NCBI GenBank assembly: GCA_017885385.1
Contig: JAFNGF010000325.1
Span: 1 to 7,153, forward strand
Direction: 5' to 3'
Source of the DNA: Planctomycetota bacterium
Lineage (GTDB): Bacteria; Planctomycetota; Phycisphaerae; Sedimentisphaerales; Anaerobacaceae
DNA: 7,153 bases
The notes beneath the pieces were generated by a model. That model was not told the DNA's origin, ran no database searches, and saw nothing but the letters and a program-made list of their open reading frames with translations. A program made the translations under genes and the position numbers. This document shows positions 1 through 5,469 of this stretch, one piece after another (position 1 is the stretch's first letter; each line of letters begins with the position of its first letter).

Positions 1-2
1 AG

Positions 3-461
3 GTTTACATACCCGAGGTGCTTATTGCCGCCCGGGCGATGAAAATGGCGATGGAGGTGCTTGCACCGGCCCTTGCTAAGGCGGGCGTCAAACCTGTGGG
101 CAAGCTCTTGATAGGAACCGTGCAGGGCGATTTGCACGATATCGGCAAAAACTTAGTGGCGATGATGCTGAAAGGCGCGGGCTTTGAAGTTACCGACCTG
201 GGGGTCGATATTGGGCCCGAAAAGTTTATTGAGCGGGCAAAGGCTACCCGCAGCCAGCTGATCGGCTTGAGTGCGCTTTTGACCACAACGATGCCCAGTA
301 TGGAGAAGACGATAAAGGCTATTAGGGCAGCCGGCGTTACCGCTAAAATTATGATTGGCGGGGCACCGGTGACTCAGGGCTACGCCGATAAGGTTGGCGC
401 CGATGGTTACGCCCCCGATGCCGCTTCAGCGGTCGATGTCGCCAAACGCCTGGTGGCGTGA
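3..461 (+). CDS. Corrinoid (B12-binding) methyltransferase protein, 5' partial
   Basis: The reading frame is open from the left edge, so the true start lies outside the window; the GTG at 18 falls inside a conserved helix and is not the start. The first visible residues (VYIPEVLIAARAMKMAMEVL) match the end of the helical cap domain of corrinoid proteins such as the MtmC/MtbC/MttC group. The Rossmann-like cobalamin domain follows. It has the D-x-H-x-x-G signature (GDLHDIG), whose histidine, codon 135-137, is expected to be the lower axial cobalt ligand. It also has an S-x-L segment (LSALLTTTM) and the GG loop (MIGGAPVT) ending in GADGYAPDA. Such proteins carry the methyl group between a substrate-specific methyltransferase and a second methyltransferase in the cytoplasm. 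No partner methyltransferase is visible, so the substrate is unknown. Full-length relatives are about 210-220 residues, so roughly 60 are missing. The family call is firm; the exact subtype is not. Confidence 0.9.
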   Translation, partial: VYIPEVLIAARAMKMAMEVLAPALAKAGVKPVGKLLIGTVQGDLHDIGKNLVAMMLKGAGFEVTDLGVDIGPEKFIERAKATRSQLIGLSALLTTTMPSMEKTIKAIRAAGVTAKIMIGGAPVTQGYADKVGADGYAPDAASAVDVAKRLVA

Positions 462-518
462 AAGTAGCCGCAGAAAACCCCCAAAAGTGGCACTTAAGGG
501 GCAAACCCGTGAAGTGTG

Positions 519-546
519 AAACAGCGTTATAAAACGCTGTTTTTTT
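519..546 (+). terminator. Intrinsic terminator after the corrinoid gene
   Basis: A perfect inverted repeat has arms AACAGCGTT (520-528) and AACGCTGTT (533-541) around an ATAA loop. An A519-T542 pair extends it, and the T run 541-546 follows directly. It lies 58 nt after the corrinoid stop codon and closes that transcript. It also shows that a GTG at 516, which opens the longest frame for the next gene, would put the start inside a terminator stem. Confidence 0.85.
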
Positions 547-564
547 GCGCTCTATCCGCTAAAA

Positions 565-609
565 TGGACACCTGGTCCAACAGGAAATCTCGAATTTATT
601 CCTGTGTCC
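565..609. promoter_or_regulatory. Complex inverted repeat just upstream of the sigma-factor gene
   Basis: The segment between the terminator and the likely ATG at 615 can fold in two ways. The long form pairs GGACA (566-570) plus CAGGAA (581-586) with the continuous arm TTCCTGTGTCC (599-609), leaving a 10-nt bulge. The short form pairs TGGAC (565-569) with GTCCA (575-579). The two forms compete for 566-569. It ends 5 nt before the ATG, so it could be a leader hairpin or a binding site for the gene's own product. Function is inferred. No convincing -35/-10 pair was found here. Confidence 0.4.
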
Positions 610-614
610 CAACT

Positions 615-2324
615 ATGCGTCGGATAAAGAACCAAGATTTAGCGCAATTGCTGGTACAACTGCGGTTCACGCCCCAAAAGCATCGCCGAAAACAGCTCGA
701 CGCCGCTGAAAAACTCTTCGCGATTATCGAGCCGGACAAAGAATACCCCTTCAACTTTGTGTGCTTCAAAATCACCGGCTATCACCGCAAAGGCCCGACC
801 GAACAACAGTTGATAAAAGGCGATGAGCTTTTAGAGGACTTGCAGATTTTCATCTCCAAGCTAAGTGGGCGGATCGCTCTGCCGGCCGGCGCGCAGAGCC
901 AAAAAGTTTATAGCGTCGAGGAGCTGGCTGCAAAACTTGACGTCTCCACAAAAACCGTCAATCGCTGGCGAAAACGAGGCCTGATCACCCGAAAGTTCGT
1001 CTTCGATGATGGGGGCAAACGCTTCGGGTTCCTGCAATCAGCCGTGGACAAATTCATCGGGCAAAATCCGCATCTTGTTGCCAAAGCAAGAAACTTCAAG
1101 CGACTGACAGCCAGAGAAAAACAACAGGTCATAAAGCAGGCCGCCAGACTTGTCGCCAAGACCGCGCTGTCCCGCTATCAGATCATAAACCAGATATCCG
1201 CCAAGACGGGCAAGGCGCACGAGACCGTCAGGTATATACTGCTGGATTACGAAAAATCGCATCCCAATAGGCCGCTCTTCCAGAAACCTTCGGGTATAAT
1301 CAGCCCGAACGAGGCAGCCGAACTTTACAGGCTGTACAAGCAGGGAGTAAGGGTGGCGGAATTGATGAGGCGCTTCGACCGGTGCAGAAGCTCGATATAC
1401 CGGATCGTGAACCAACGAAGGGCAAAGGCAATTCTTGCCCGAAAGATCGGATTTATCGCCAGCGATGAATTTCTCGAGCAGGACGCCAAAGAAAAAATCC
1501 TGGTACAGCCGGCGCCGAGCCAGGTAACCAGCCAACCCGGCGTAGAACGCGGGTCTGATTATTTAGCCTGGGGTTTTACCGCAGGTTCTGGTTTGCCGGA
1601 GTATTTGCAGGCACTGAACGATATGCCTGTGCTGAACAGGCAGTGTGAGATGGAGCTTTTCCGCAGGTACAATTACCTGAAATATCTGGCGAATAAGGCC
1701 AGAACAGGAATAAAACCTTCACGTGTGTCGAGCACACGACTGACGGAAATAGAAAATTTCTTGGCTGAAGCGGAAGATATCAAAAAGGCAATAATTGAGG
1801 CCAACCTGCGGCTGGTGGTAAGCACCGCAAGCAAGCATACCACCGGCGGAGCAAACTTACAGGACCTGATCAGCGAAGGAAATCTCTGCCTGATGGAGGC
1901 GGTGGAGAAGTTCGATTATACTAAGGACGTTCGGTTCGGCACTTATGCCTCCTGGACCATAGCCAAGGATTTTGCCCGCAAAATATCGGCGATGGGCGGT
2001 CCGGATAGGGCCAAAGCCGCCTCCTTGGCAAATATACAGCGGGACTTAAAAAGCACCGCAGCAGCGGATGTCGGGGCTATCGAGCGGGCCCGCCAGAGCC
2101 TTGCGCAGGTCATAAGAGACGAGCTCAGCCAGCGTGAGCAGTATGTGATCCTGAATCATTTCGGCCTGGGAAGCTCGCCGATAAAAAAGAAGACCAAGAC
2201 CTTAAAGCAAATAGGCGACGACCTGAGCCTCAGCAAAGAAAGAGTCCGGCAAATCGAGCTGGAAGCCCTGCAAAAATTGAGATACTCCCTCAGCAGGGAG
2301 GAATTTGAATTGCTGACCGGCTGA
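615..2324 (+). CDS. Sigma-70 family factor with multi-HTH N-terminal extension
   Basis: This encodes an RNA polymerase sigma factor of 569 residues from ATG 615. That start is preferred because the frame's upstream GTG (516) lies in a terminator stem and ATG 564 in an inverted repeat; no clear ribosome site marks any of them. Residues 1-90 are a domain I do not recognise. Three helix-turn-helix segments follow: MerR/excisionase-like at 98-150 (YSVEELAAKLDVSTKTVNRWRKRGL), a second at 164-213, and a resolvase-like one at 228-272 (VAELMRRFDRCRSSIYRIV). Region 1.2 is at 328-362 and region 2 at 392-457 (ANLRLVVS, DLISEGNLCLMEAVEKFDY, FGTYASW). Region 4 is at 503-557, with the -35 helix SKERVRQIE conserved. 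The span between regions 2 and 4 is only about 45 residues, so a normal region 3 is missing. In region 2.4 the second tryptophan of the melting dyad is Thr448, and the -12 contact positions are Lys451 and Ala454. From memory it belongs to a planctomycete-expanded subfamily. It probably heads an operon with the next two genes. Confidence 0.88.
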   Translation: MRRIKNQDLAQLLVQLRFTPQKHRRKQLDAAEKLFAIIEPDKEYPFNFVCFKITGYHRKGPTEQQLIKGDELLEDLQIFISKLSGRIALPAGAQSQKVYSVEELAAKLDVSTKTVNRWRKRGLITRKFVFDDGGKRFGFLQSAVDKFIGQNPHLVAKARNFKRLTAREKQQVIKQAARLVAKTALSRYQIINQISAKTGKAHETVRYILLDYEKSHPNRPLFQKPSGIISPNEAAELYRLYKQGVRVAELMRRFDRCRSSIYRIVNQRRAKAILARKIGFIASDEFLEQDAKEKILVQPAPSQVTSQPGVERGSDYLAWGFTAGSGLPEYLQALNDMPVLNRQCEMELFRRYNYLKYLANKARTGIKPSRVSSTRLTEIENFLAEAEDIKKAIIEANLRLVVSTASKHTTGGANLQDLISEGNLCLMEAVEKFDYTKDVRFGTYASWTIAKDFARKISAMGGPDRAKAASLANIQRDLKSTAAADVGAIERARQSLAQVIRDELSQREQYVILNHFGLGSSPIKKKTKTLKQIGDDLSLSKERVRQIELEALQKLRYSLSREEFELLTG

Positions 2325-2341
2325 CCACCAGGCCCGTGCGA

Positions 2342-2376
2342 TCCCCGCTTTTGCGGGGACCCCGACCTGGTCGGGG
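2342..2376. repeat. Two abutting palindromes between sigma and E2 genes
   Basis: Two perfect hairpins sit back to back. The first has arms TCCCCGC (2342-2348) and GCGGGGA (2353-2359) with a TTTT loop. The second has arms CCCCGACC (2360-2367) and GGTCGGGG (2369-2376) around a single T. No T run follows, so neither is a normal terminator. They fill half of the 75-nt gap between the sigma stop and the ATG at 2400. They could slow or attenuate transcription into the downstream genes, protect mRNA ends, or be copies of the GC-rich palindrome family seen in the minus-strand gaps. Confidence 0.7.
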
Positions 2377-2399
2377 CGGAAGCAGGGGAACGAGCGACG

Positions 2400-3101
2400 A
2401 TGATACCACTGACGAGAATCCAAAGGCTCATTGGTCAGCGGATGATGAAGTCCAAGCTGACTAAGCCCTGCTTTTATATCGAAGCAAAGGCAGACGTGAC
2501 TGAGCTGATGGCACTTAGGCCCGGACTAAGCAAGTCACTCGGCGCTAAAATCACCAGCAATGCTTTTCTTATCCGGGCGTTGGCACTGGCCGCGAAAAAA
2601 TATCCCATCATGATTGCAACCCACCGACTCACGGACGGCCGGGCATCGGGCATCGAGGGTCGGGTATCGAGCATCAAGATCGCCGATGCGATTAACGTTG
2701 GTTTTCCGGTCCATGCCCCGCAGGGACTTATGGTGCCGGTGATAAAAGACGCCCACCAAAAAACGTTAGCTGAAATCGCCCGGCTGGAAAAGCTTCTTAC
2801 AGAAAAAGCCCGCAGCAACAAGCTGACGTTTGAGGAGCTGCAAGGCCAGACCATAGGGCTCAGCAACCTCGGCGTTTACGGGATTGATTCGTTCTTGGCA
2901 ATCCCTGCCCTGGTAGCCAGCACTATCCTGGCGGTCGGCAATGTAATCCGAACGGTCGTTCCCGGCAGCGCCCGGATGACCGTGCGTAAAATGATGAGTC
3001 TGTCTCTGGCCGTTGACCGAATAGTCTCAGACGAAGTCTACGCGGCGAAGTTTCTGTGCTTTATTATCGAGCAGCTACAAAACCCACAACAACTGATTTA
3101 G
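2400..3101 (+). CDS. Stand-alone 2-oxoacid dehydrogenase E2-like acyltransferase domain lacking catalytic His
   Basis: At 233 residues the protein is a single E2 catalytic domain (CAT-like fold). It has no N-terminal lipoyl domain and no E1/E3-binding domain, which normal E2 subunits of 400 or more residues carry. Recognisable parts are IPLTRIQRLIGQRM at 3-16, CFYIEAKADVTEL at 24-36, INVGFPVHAPQGLMVPVIKDA at 98-118, LTFEELQGQTIGLSNLG at 142-158, and the C-terminal AAKFLCFIIEQLQNP. The usual active-site motif DHRxxDG reads DRIVSDE at 206-212. The general-base His is Arg207 and the Gly is Glu212, while Asp211 remains. Ordinary acyl transfer from lipoyl to CoA is therefore doubtful; the E3-binding protein of mammalian pyruvate dehydrogenase has also lost this His. 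No E1 or E3 gene is nearby. Residues 81-92 look like an insertion encoded by a short DNA repeat. An AGGGG at 2383-2387, 12 nt before the ATG, is a weak ribosome site. The gene is followed after 12 nt by the esterase gene. Confidence 0.87.
   Translation: MIPLTRIQRLIGQRMMKSKLTKPCFYIEAKADVTELMALRPGLSKSLGAKITSNAFLIRALALAAKKYPIMIATHRLTDGRASGIEGRVSSIKIADAINVGFPVHAPQGLMVPVIKDAHQKTLAEIARLEKLLTEKARSNKLTFEELQGQTIGLSNLGVYGIDSFLAIPALVASTILAVGNVIRTVVPGSARMTVRKMMSLSLAVDRIVSDEVYAAKFLCFIIEQLQNPQQLI
2641..2676 (+). repeat. Short degenerate tandem repeat inside the E2-like gene
   Basis: Units around GGGCATCG and GGTATCGAG recur in phase-shifted form (GGGCATCG, GGCATCGAG, GGTCGGGTATCGAG, CATCAAG). They encode residues 81-92 (RASGIEGRVSSI), in a loop where, from memory, relatives pass almost directly from a DG turn to an IRIADxINVGF-type strand. 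This looks like local slippage expansion kept in frame. The length comparison with relatives is from memory and needs an alignment. Confidence 0.45.
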
Positions 3102-3113
3102 GGAGCTTGAGGA

Positions 3114-4037
3114 ATGAGTCCACACTGTAGAATCGCATTGGCATGGATTGTGACAGCGTTGACGCTGGTCGGGATGACCGCGGCAGAAAATGCCCAGACG
3201 CCGGAGGTCGAGATGCTGTGGCCGCAAGGTGCTCCTGGAGCTAAAGGCGACGCCGAAGGCGACAAGCCGACTCTGATGATTTATCTGCCGCCGGAGCAGA
3301 ATGCTGCCGGCTCTGCGGTCGTAATCTGTCCGGGCGGCGGTTATGGAGTCTTGGCTATCGACCACGAGGGACACCAGATTGCGCAGTGGCTCAACTCCCT
3401 CGGGGTTGCGGGCTTTATTCTCAAATACCGCCATCGCAATAGCGGCGCAGGCTACGGGCATCCGGCGCCCCTGCAGGACGCCCAGCGAGCAATAAGGCTG
3501 GTCCGCAGTCAGGCGAAAAAGTGGAATATCGACCCTAACCGAATCGGCATCCTGGGCTTTTCCGCAGGCGGACACTTGGCGTCCAGCGCGGGCACGCACT
3601 TCCAGAACAGCTACTACGACGTAAAAGATTCGATAGACGATGTCGGTTGTAGGCCGGACTTTATGATCCTGGTTTATCCGGTCATCTCGTTCAGCAAGTG
3701 GTGTGCACACACCGGCTCAAGAACAAATCTGCTGGGCAAAAATCCTGATGAAGAGCTGGTTAAGAGTCTTTCCAATGAGGAGCAAGTGACATCGCAAACG
3801 CCGCCCACATTTCTGGTTCACGCTAATGACGATAAAGGTGTGCCGCCCGAAAACAGCATCTACTTTTATCTTGCCCTGCGAAAAGCCGGCGTCTCGGCGG
3901 AAATGCACATTTACGAGAATGGCGGGCACGGTTTCGGCCTGGGCAAAAAAGACAGCCCCGCCGCAAGCTGGCCGATGCGCTGCGCCGACTGGATGCGCAA
4001 CCGAGGACTCTTGGAAAGAAACGCCAGGCGAGAATAA
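3114..4037 (+). CDS. Secreted alpha/beta-hydrolase, esterase/lipase (acetylxylan esterase-like)
   Basis: This is a 307-residue serine hydrolase. ATG 3114 is supported by GGGAG at 3101-3105 with 8-nt spacing; that site overlaps the stop of the preceding gene, so translation is probably coupled. Residues 6-24 form a signal peptide (RIALAWIVTALTLVGMTAA) with likely cleavage near 24, so the enzyme is exported. The oxyanion-hole glycines are in CPGGGYG at 72-78. The nucleophile elbow GFSAGG at 148-153 gives Ser150, HANDDKGVP gives Asp240, and GGHGFG gives His272: a complete triad. A conserved ALRKAGVSAEMHIYENGGHGF stretch near the C-terminus is typical of the COG0657/BD-FAE type. Such enzymes remove acetyl or feruloyl esters from plant or algal polysaccharides; the substrate here is not readable. 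It ends 5 nt from the stop of the convergent parA gene, with no terminator between them. Confidence 0.92.
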   Translation: MSPHCRIALAWIVTALTLVGMTAAENAQTPEVEMLWPQGAPGAKGDAEGDKPTLMIYLPPEQNAAGSAVVICPGGGYGVLAIDHEGHQIAQWLNSLGVAGFILKYRHRNSGAGYGHPAPLQDAQRAIRLVRSQAKKWNIDPNRIGILGFSAGGHLASSAGTHFQNSYYDVKDSIDDVGCRPDFMILVYPVISFSKWCAHTGSRTNLLGKNPDEELVKSLSNEEQVTSQTPPTFLVHANDDKGVPPENSIYFYLALRKAGVSAEMHIYENGGHGFGLGKKDSPAASWPMRCADWMRNRGLLERNARRE

Positions 4038-4042
4038 CGGCA

Positions 4043-4912
4043 CTACTGCGGTGCTTCGCCAGGACCTTGTAGCATAGATTCAACTTTGATGGCAGGCTGT
4101 TCTTGTTCGGCGCCACAGAGGGCGGGACCGCCGTCCCGAATGAATTCAGCTACCTTTTTGTAATCTTCGGCGCCGTGACAGGTGGGCTCATATTCGAAGA
4201 TTGTTTTGCCGTAGCTGGGAGCTTCGGCAAGTTTGATGTTTCTGCGAATAGAAGTGGGCAAAATCTGGGCGCCCGCCCAGGCGCTATTGGTGCCGCGTGC
4301 ACTATTGAGGAATTTTTCGATGTCTGCTTTGACTTCATGCGGAAGTGAGGCCCGGCTATCGAACATACACAGCAAAATGCCCTCTACCTTCAGGACGGGG
4401 TTGATCCTTTTGTTGACAAGCTCGATCGTTTGCAATAGTTTGCCGAATCCCTGTAAGGCTAAAAAATGAGGCTGTAGGGGAATCAAAACCTCCTGGGCAG
4501 CGGCAAGGGCATTGAGCGTCAGCAGGCCCAGCGAGGGGGCGCAGTCGATAAAACAATAATCGAATTTGTCTTGAACCGGCTGGATGGCCTCTCGCAGGAT
4601 GGTTTCTCTGCCGACCACGCTTACCAGCTCGCTTTCGGCGCCGACAAGGTCGATGTTTGCAGGAAGCAGCCAGAGATTCAGACGCGCCAGCAGAATCTCC
4701 TGCTCGAACTTGGCTTCGTTGATCAAAACGCCGTAAGACCCGGATTTGATGGCTTGTGGTTCAATGCCCAGATGTATCGTCAAATGGGCTTGAGGGTCGA
4801 GGTCAATGGCGACAACCTTAGAGCCCATAGCAGCCAGAGCTGCGGCGGTGTTAGCCACCGTGGTGGTTTTTCCCACTCCACCTTTCTGATTTAATACTGC
4901 GATGGTTCTCAT
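4043..4912 (-). CDS. parA: ParA/Soj-family chromosome-partitioning ATPase
   Basis: This is a 289-residue P-loop ATPase. I chose the ATG at 4912, which gives MRTIAVLNQKGGVGKTTT. The frame's upstream TTG at 4957 lies in a palindrome and adds 15 residues not expected in the family. The deviant Walker A motif KGGVGKTTT is at 10-18 with the signature Lys10. DLDPQ is at 37-41, the Walker B strand YCFIDCAPS at 119-127 with Asp123, and the family C-terminal block IRRNIKLAEAPSYGKTIFEYEP follows. There is no N-terminal HTH, so it is the short chromosomal (type Ib/Soj) form that cooperates with ParB on parS-loaded chromosomes. No parB is in the window, though it may lie elsewhere. About 30 residues after the core (RDGGPALCGAEQ to the end) form a Gln/Glu/Pro-rich tail, partly encoded by a DNA palindrome. 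It is last in the ribH-nusB-parA direction. Confidence 0.93.
   Translation of the reverse strand: MRTIAVLNQKGGVGKTTTVANTAAALAAMGSKVVAIDLDPQAHLTIHLGIEPQAIKSGSYGVLINEAKFEQEILLARLNLWLLPANIDLVGAESELVSVVGRETILREAIQPVQDKFDYCFIDCAPSLGLLTLNALAAAQEVLIPLQPHFLALQGFGKLLQTIELVNKRINPVLKVEGILLCMFDSRASLPHEVKADIEKFLNSARGTNSAWAGAQILPTSIRRNIKLAEAPSYGKTIFEYEPTCHGAEDYKKVAEFIRDGGPALCGAEQEQPAIKVESMLQGPGEAPQ
4123..4138. repeat. Palindrome inside the 3' end of parA
   Basis: CGGGAC (4123-4128) and GTCCCG (4133-4138) flank CGCC, giving a perfect 6-bp stem. On the minus strand it encodes part of RDGGPA, exactly where the conserved ParA core ends and the variable tail begins. It may be only a codon-usage coincidence, or a GC-rich palindrome that entered the gene and extended the tail. 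Confidence 0.45.
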
Positions 4913-4926
4913 ATCACGCAAGAACC

Positions 4927-4941
4927 TGCGGTGAAACCGCA
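4927..4941. repeat. Hairpin in the parA leader
   Basis: TGCGGT (4927-4932) and ACCGCA (4936-4941) pair around GAA. Read on the minus strand, the stem ends 14 nt before the parA ATG, so in the mRNA it would sit next to the ribosome entry region. No strong Shine-Dalgarno sequence is seen between the stem and the start. Confidence 0.6.
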
Positions 4942-4949
4942 AAATACAA

Positions 4950-4985
4950 CCCCGCAATAAATTGCGGGGCTAAATATTTAGCCCC
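4950..4985. repeat. Two overlapping palindromes in the nusB-parA gap
   Basis: The first palindrome pairs CCCCGCAAT (4950-4958) with ATTGCGGGG (4961-4969). The second is a perfect 20-bp palindrome at 4966-4985, GGGGCTAAAT followed by its complement ATTTAGCCCC. They share GGGG 4966-4969, so only one can form at a time in the RNA. The 16-mer at 4961-4976 (ATTGCGGGGCTAAATA) recurs exactly at 5563-5578, at the ribH stop codon, marking both as members of one repeat family. Confidence 0.8.
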
Positions 4986-5005
4986 CAAATCTATTTGGGG
5001 GTTTT
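4982..5005 (+). terminator. Terminator-like hairpin, T run on the plus strand
   Basis: CCCCCAAAT (4982-4990) and ATTTGGGGG (4993-5001) pair around CT, and TTTT (5002-5005) follows on the plus strand. This is the shape of an intrinsic terminator, but it would act on transcripts antisense to parA, since no plus-strand gene ends here. Read on the minus strand there is no T run. It shares CCCC 4982-4985 with the preceding 20-bp palindrome, so the two exclude each other. Confidence 0.5.
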
Positions 5006-5011
5006 CCTTCT

Positions 5012-5026
5012 CCACGTTTCACGTGG
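5012..5026. repeat. Hairpin just after the nusB stop; contains a parS-like half-site
   Basis: CCACGT (5012-5017) and ACGTGG (5021-5026) pair around TTC. On the minus strand it begins 2 nt after the nusB TAA. Embedded at 5016-5025 is GTTTCACGTG, ten consecutive bases of the 16-bp parS consensus, but the other half is not conserved. As RNA it matches the style of the hairpin at 4927-4941 (also a GAA/TTC loop). Confidence 0.6.
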
Positions 5027-5028
5027 GG

Positions 5029-5439
5029 TTACTTAGGTTTTTTTAGGACCGCGTCGAGCACGCCGTTGACGAAGGGTCCCGACTTATCAGTGCTGAATTT
5101 CTTCGCCAGCTCGATGGCCTCATTCATCACGACTTTGGGCGGAATGTCGGCACAGAATTTCAATTGATAAACGGCCAACCTCAAAATGCCTTTGTCAACA
5201 GGCGACAGTCTGCTGAATTGCCATCTTATTGTTGAGGCCGCTATCAATTGGTCGCATTCCGCCAGATTATCCCACGTGCCCTTTGTCCAATCCCACGCAA
5301 GTTTACGAATAGAATCGTTCTGCTCCCACTCAACAAAGAACTCAGGCAGCTGCTCGAGTAATTCCGGGCCTTGGACATCCAGTTGGTATAGAGCCTGCAG
5401 GGCTAATTCTCTTGCCCTTGTTCGCTTATCAACGCCCAT
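5029..5439 (-). CDS. nusB: Transcription antitermination factor NusB
   Basis: This is a 136-residue all-helical protein, about the usual NusB length. The N-terminal RTRARELALQALYQLD (6-21) is the RNA-binding arginine-rich start of the family. The C-terminal half carries SPVDKGILRLAVYQL, then PPKVVMNEAIELAKKF and GPFVNGVLDAVLKK, the most conserved NusB segments. NusB binds NusE (ribosomal protein S10) on boxA RNA and promotes antitermination of ribosomal RNA operons in the cytoplasm. The ATG at 5439 starts the conserved region with almost no slack; no clear Shine-Dalgarno sequence is seen. The gene follows ribH in the same direction, an arrangement common in many bacteria, which supports both calls. 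Here the two genes are separated by 132 nt, mostly a nested palindrome, instead of the short spacing usual for this pair. Confidence 0.95.
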   Translation of the reverse strand: MGVDKRTRARELALQALYQLDVQGPELLEQLPEFFVEWEQNDSIRKLAWDWTKGTWDNLAECDQLIAASTIRWQFSRLSPVDKGILRLAVYQLKFCADIPPKVVMNEAIELAKKFSTDKSGPFVNGVLDAVLKKPK

Positions 5440-5469
5440 AGTTTGCCGTTCATGGTTGGCGGTAACGGA

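Noticed and set aside
1038..1535. A 165-residue minus-strand frame across the sigma-factor gene
   Set aside because: It is antisense to the HTH modules, without a family resemblance or ribosome site; a shadow of the coding strand.
3005..3040. Frameshift hiding the normal DHRxxDG motif of the E2-like protein
   Set aside because: The other two frames hit stops (TAG, TGA) and contain no DHR; the main frame keeps family residues on both sides at the right spacing.
3075..3710. A 211-residue open frame on the minus strand across the esterase gene
   Set aside because: It lies fully antisense to a gene with a complete catalytic triad and signal peptide, and its own translation shows no recognisable domain.
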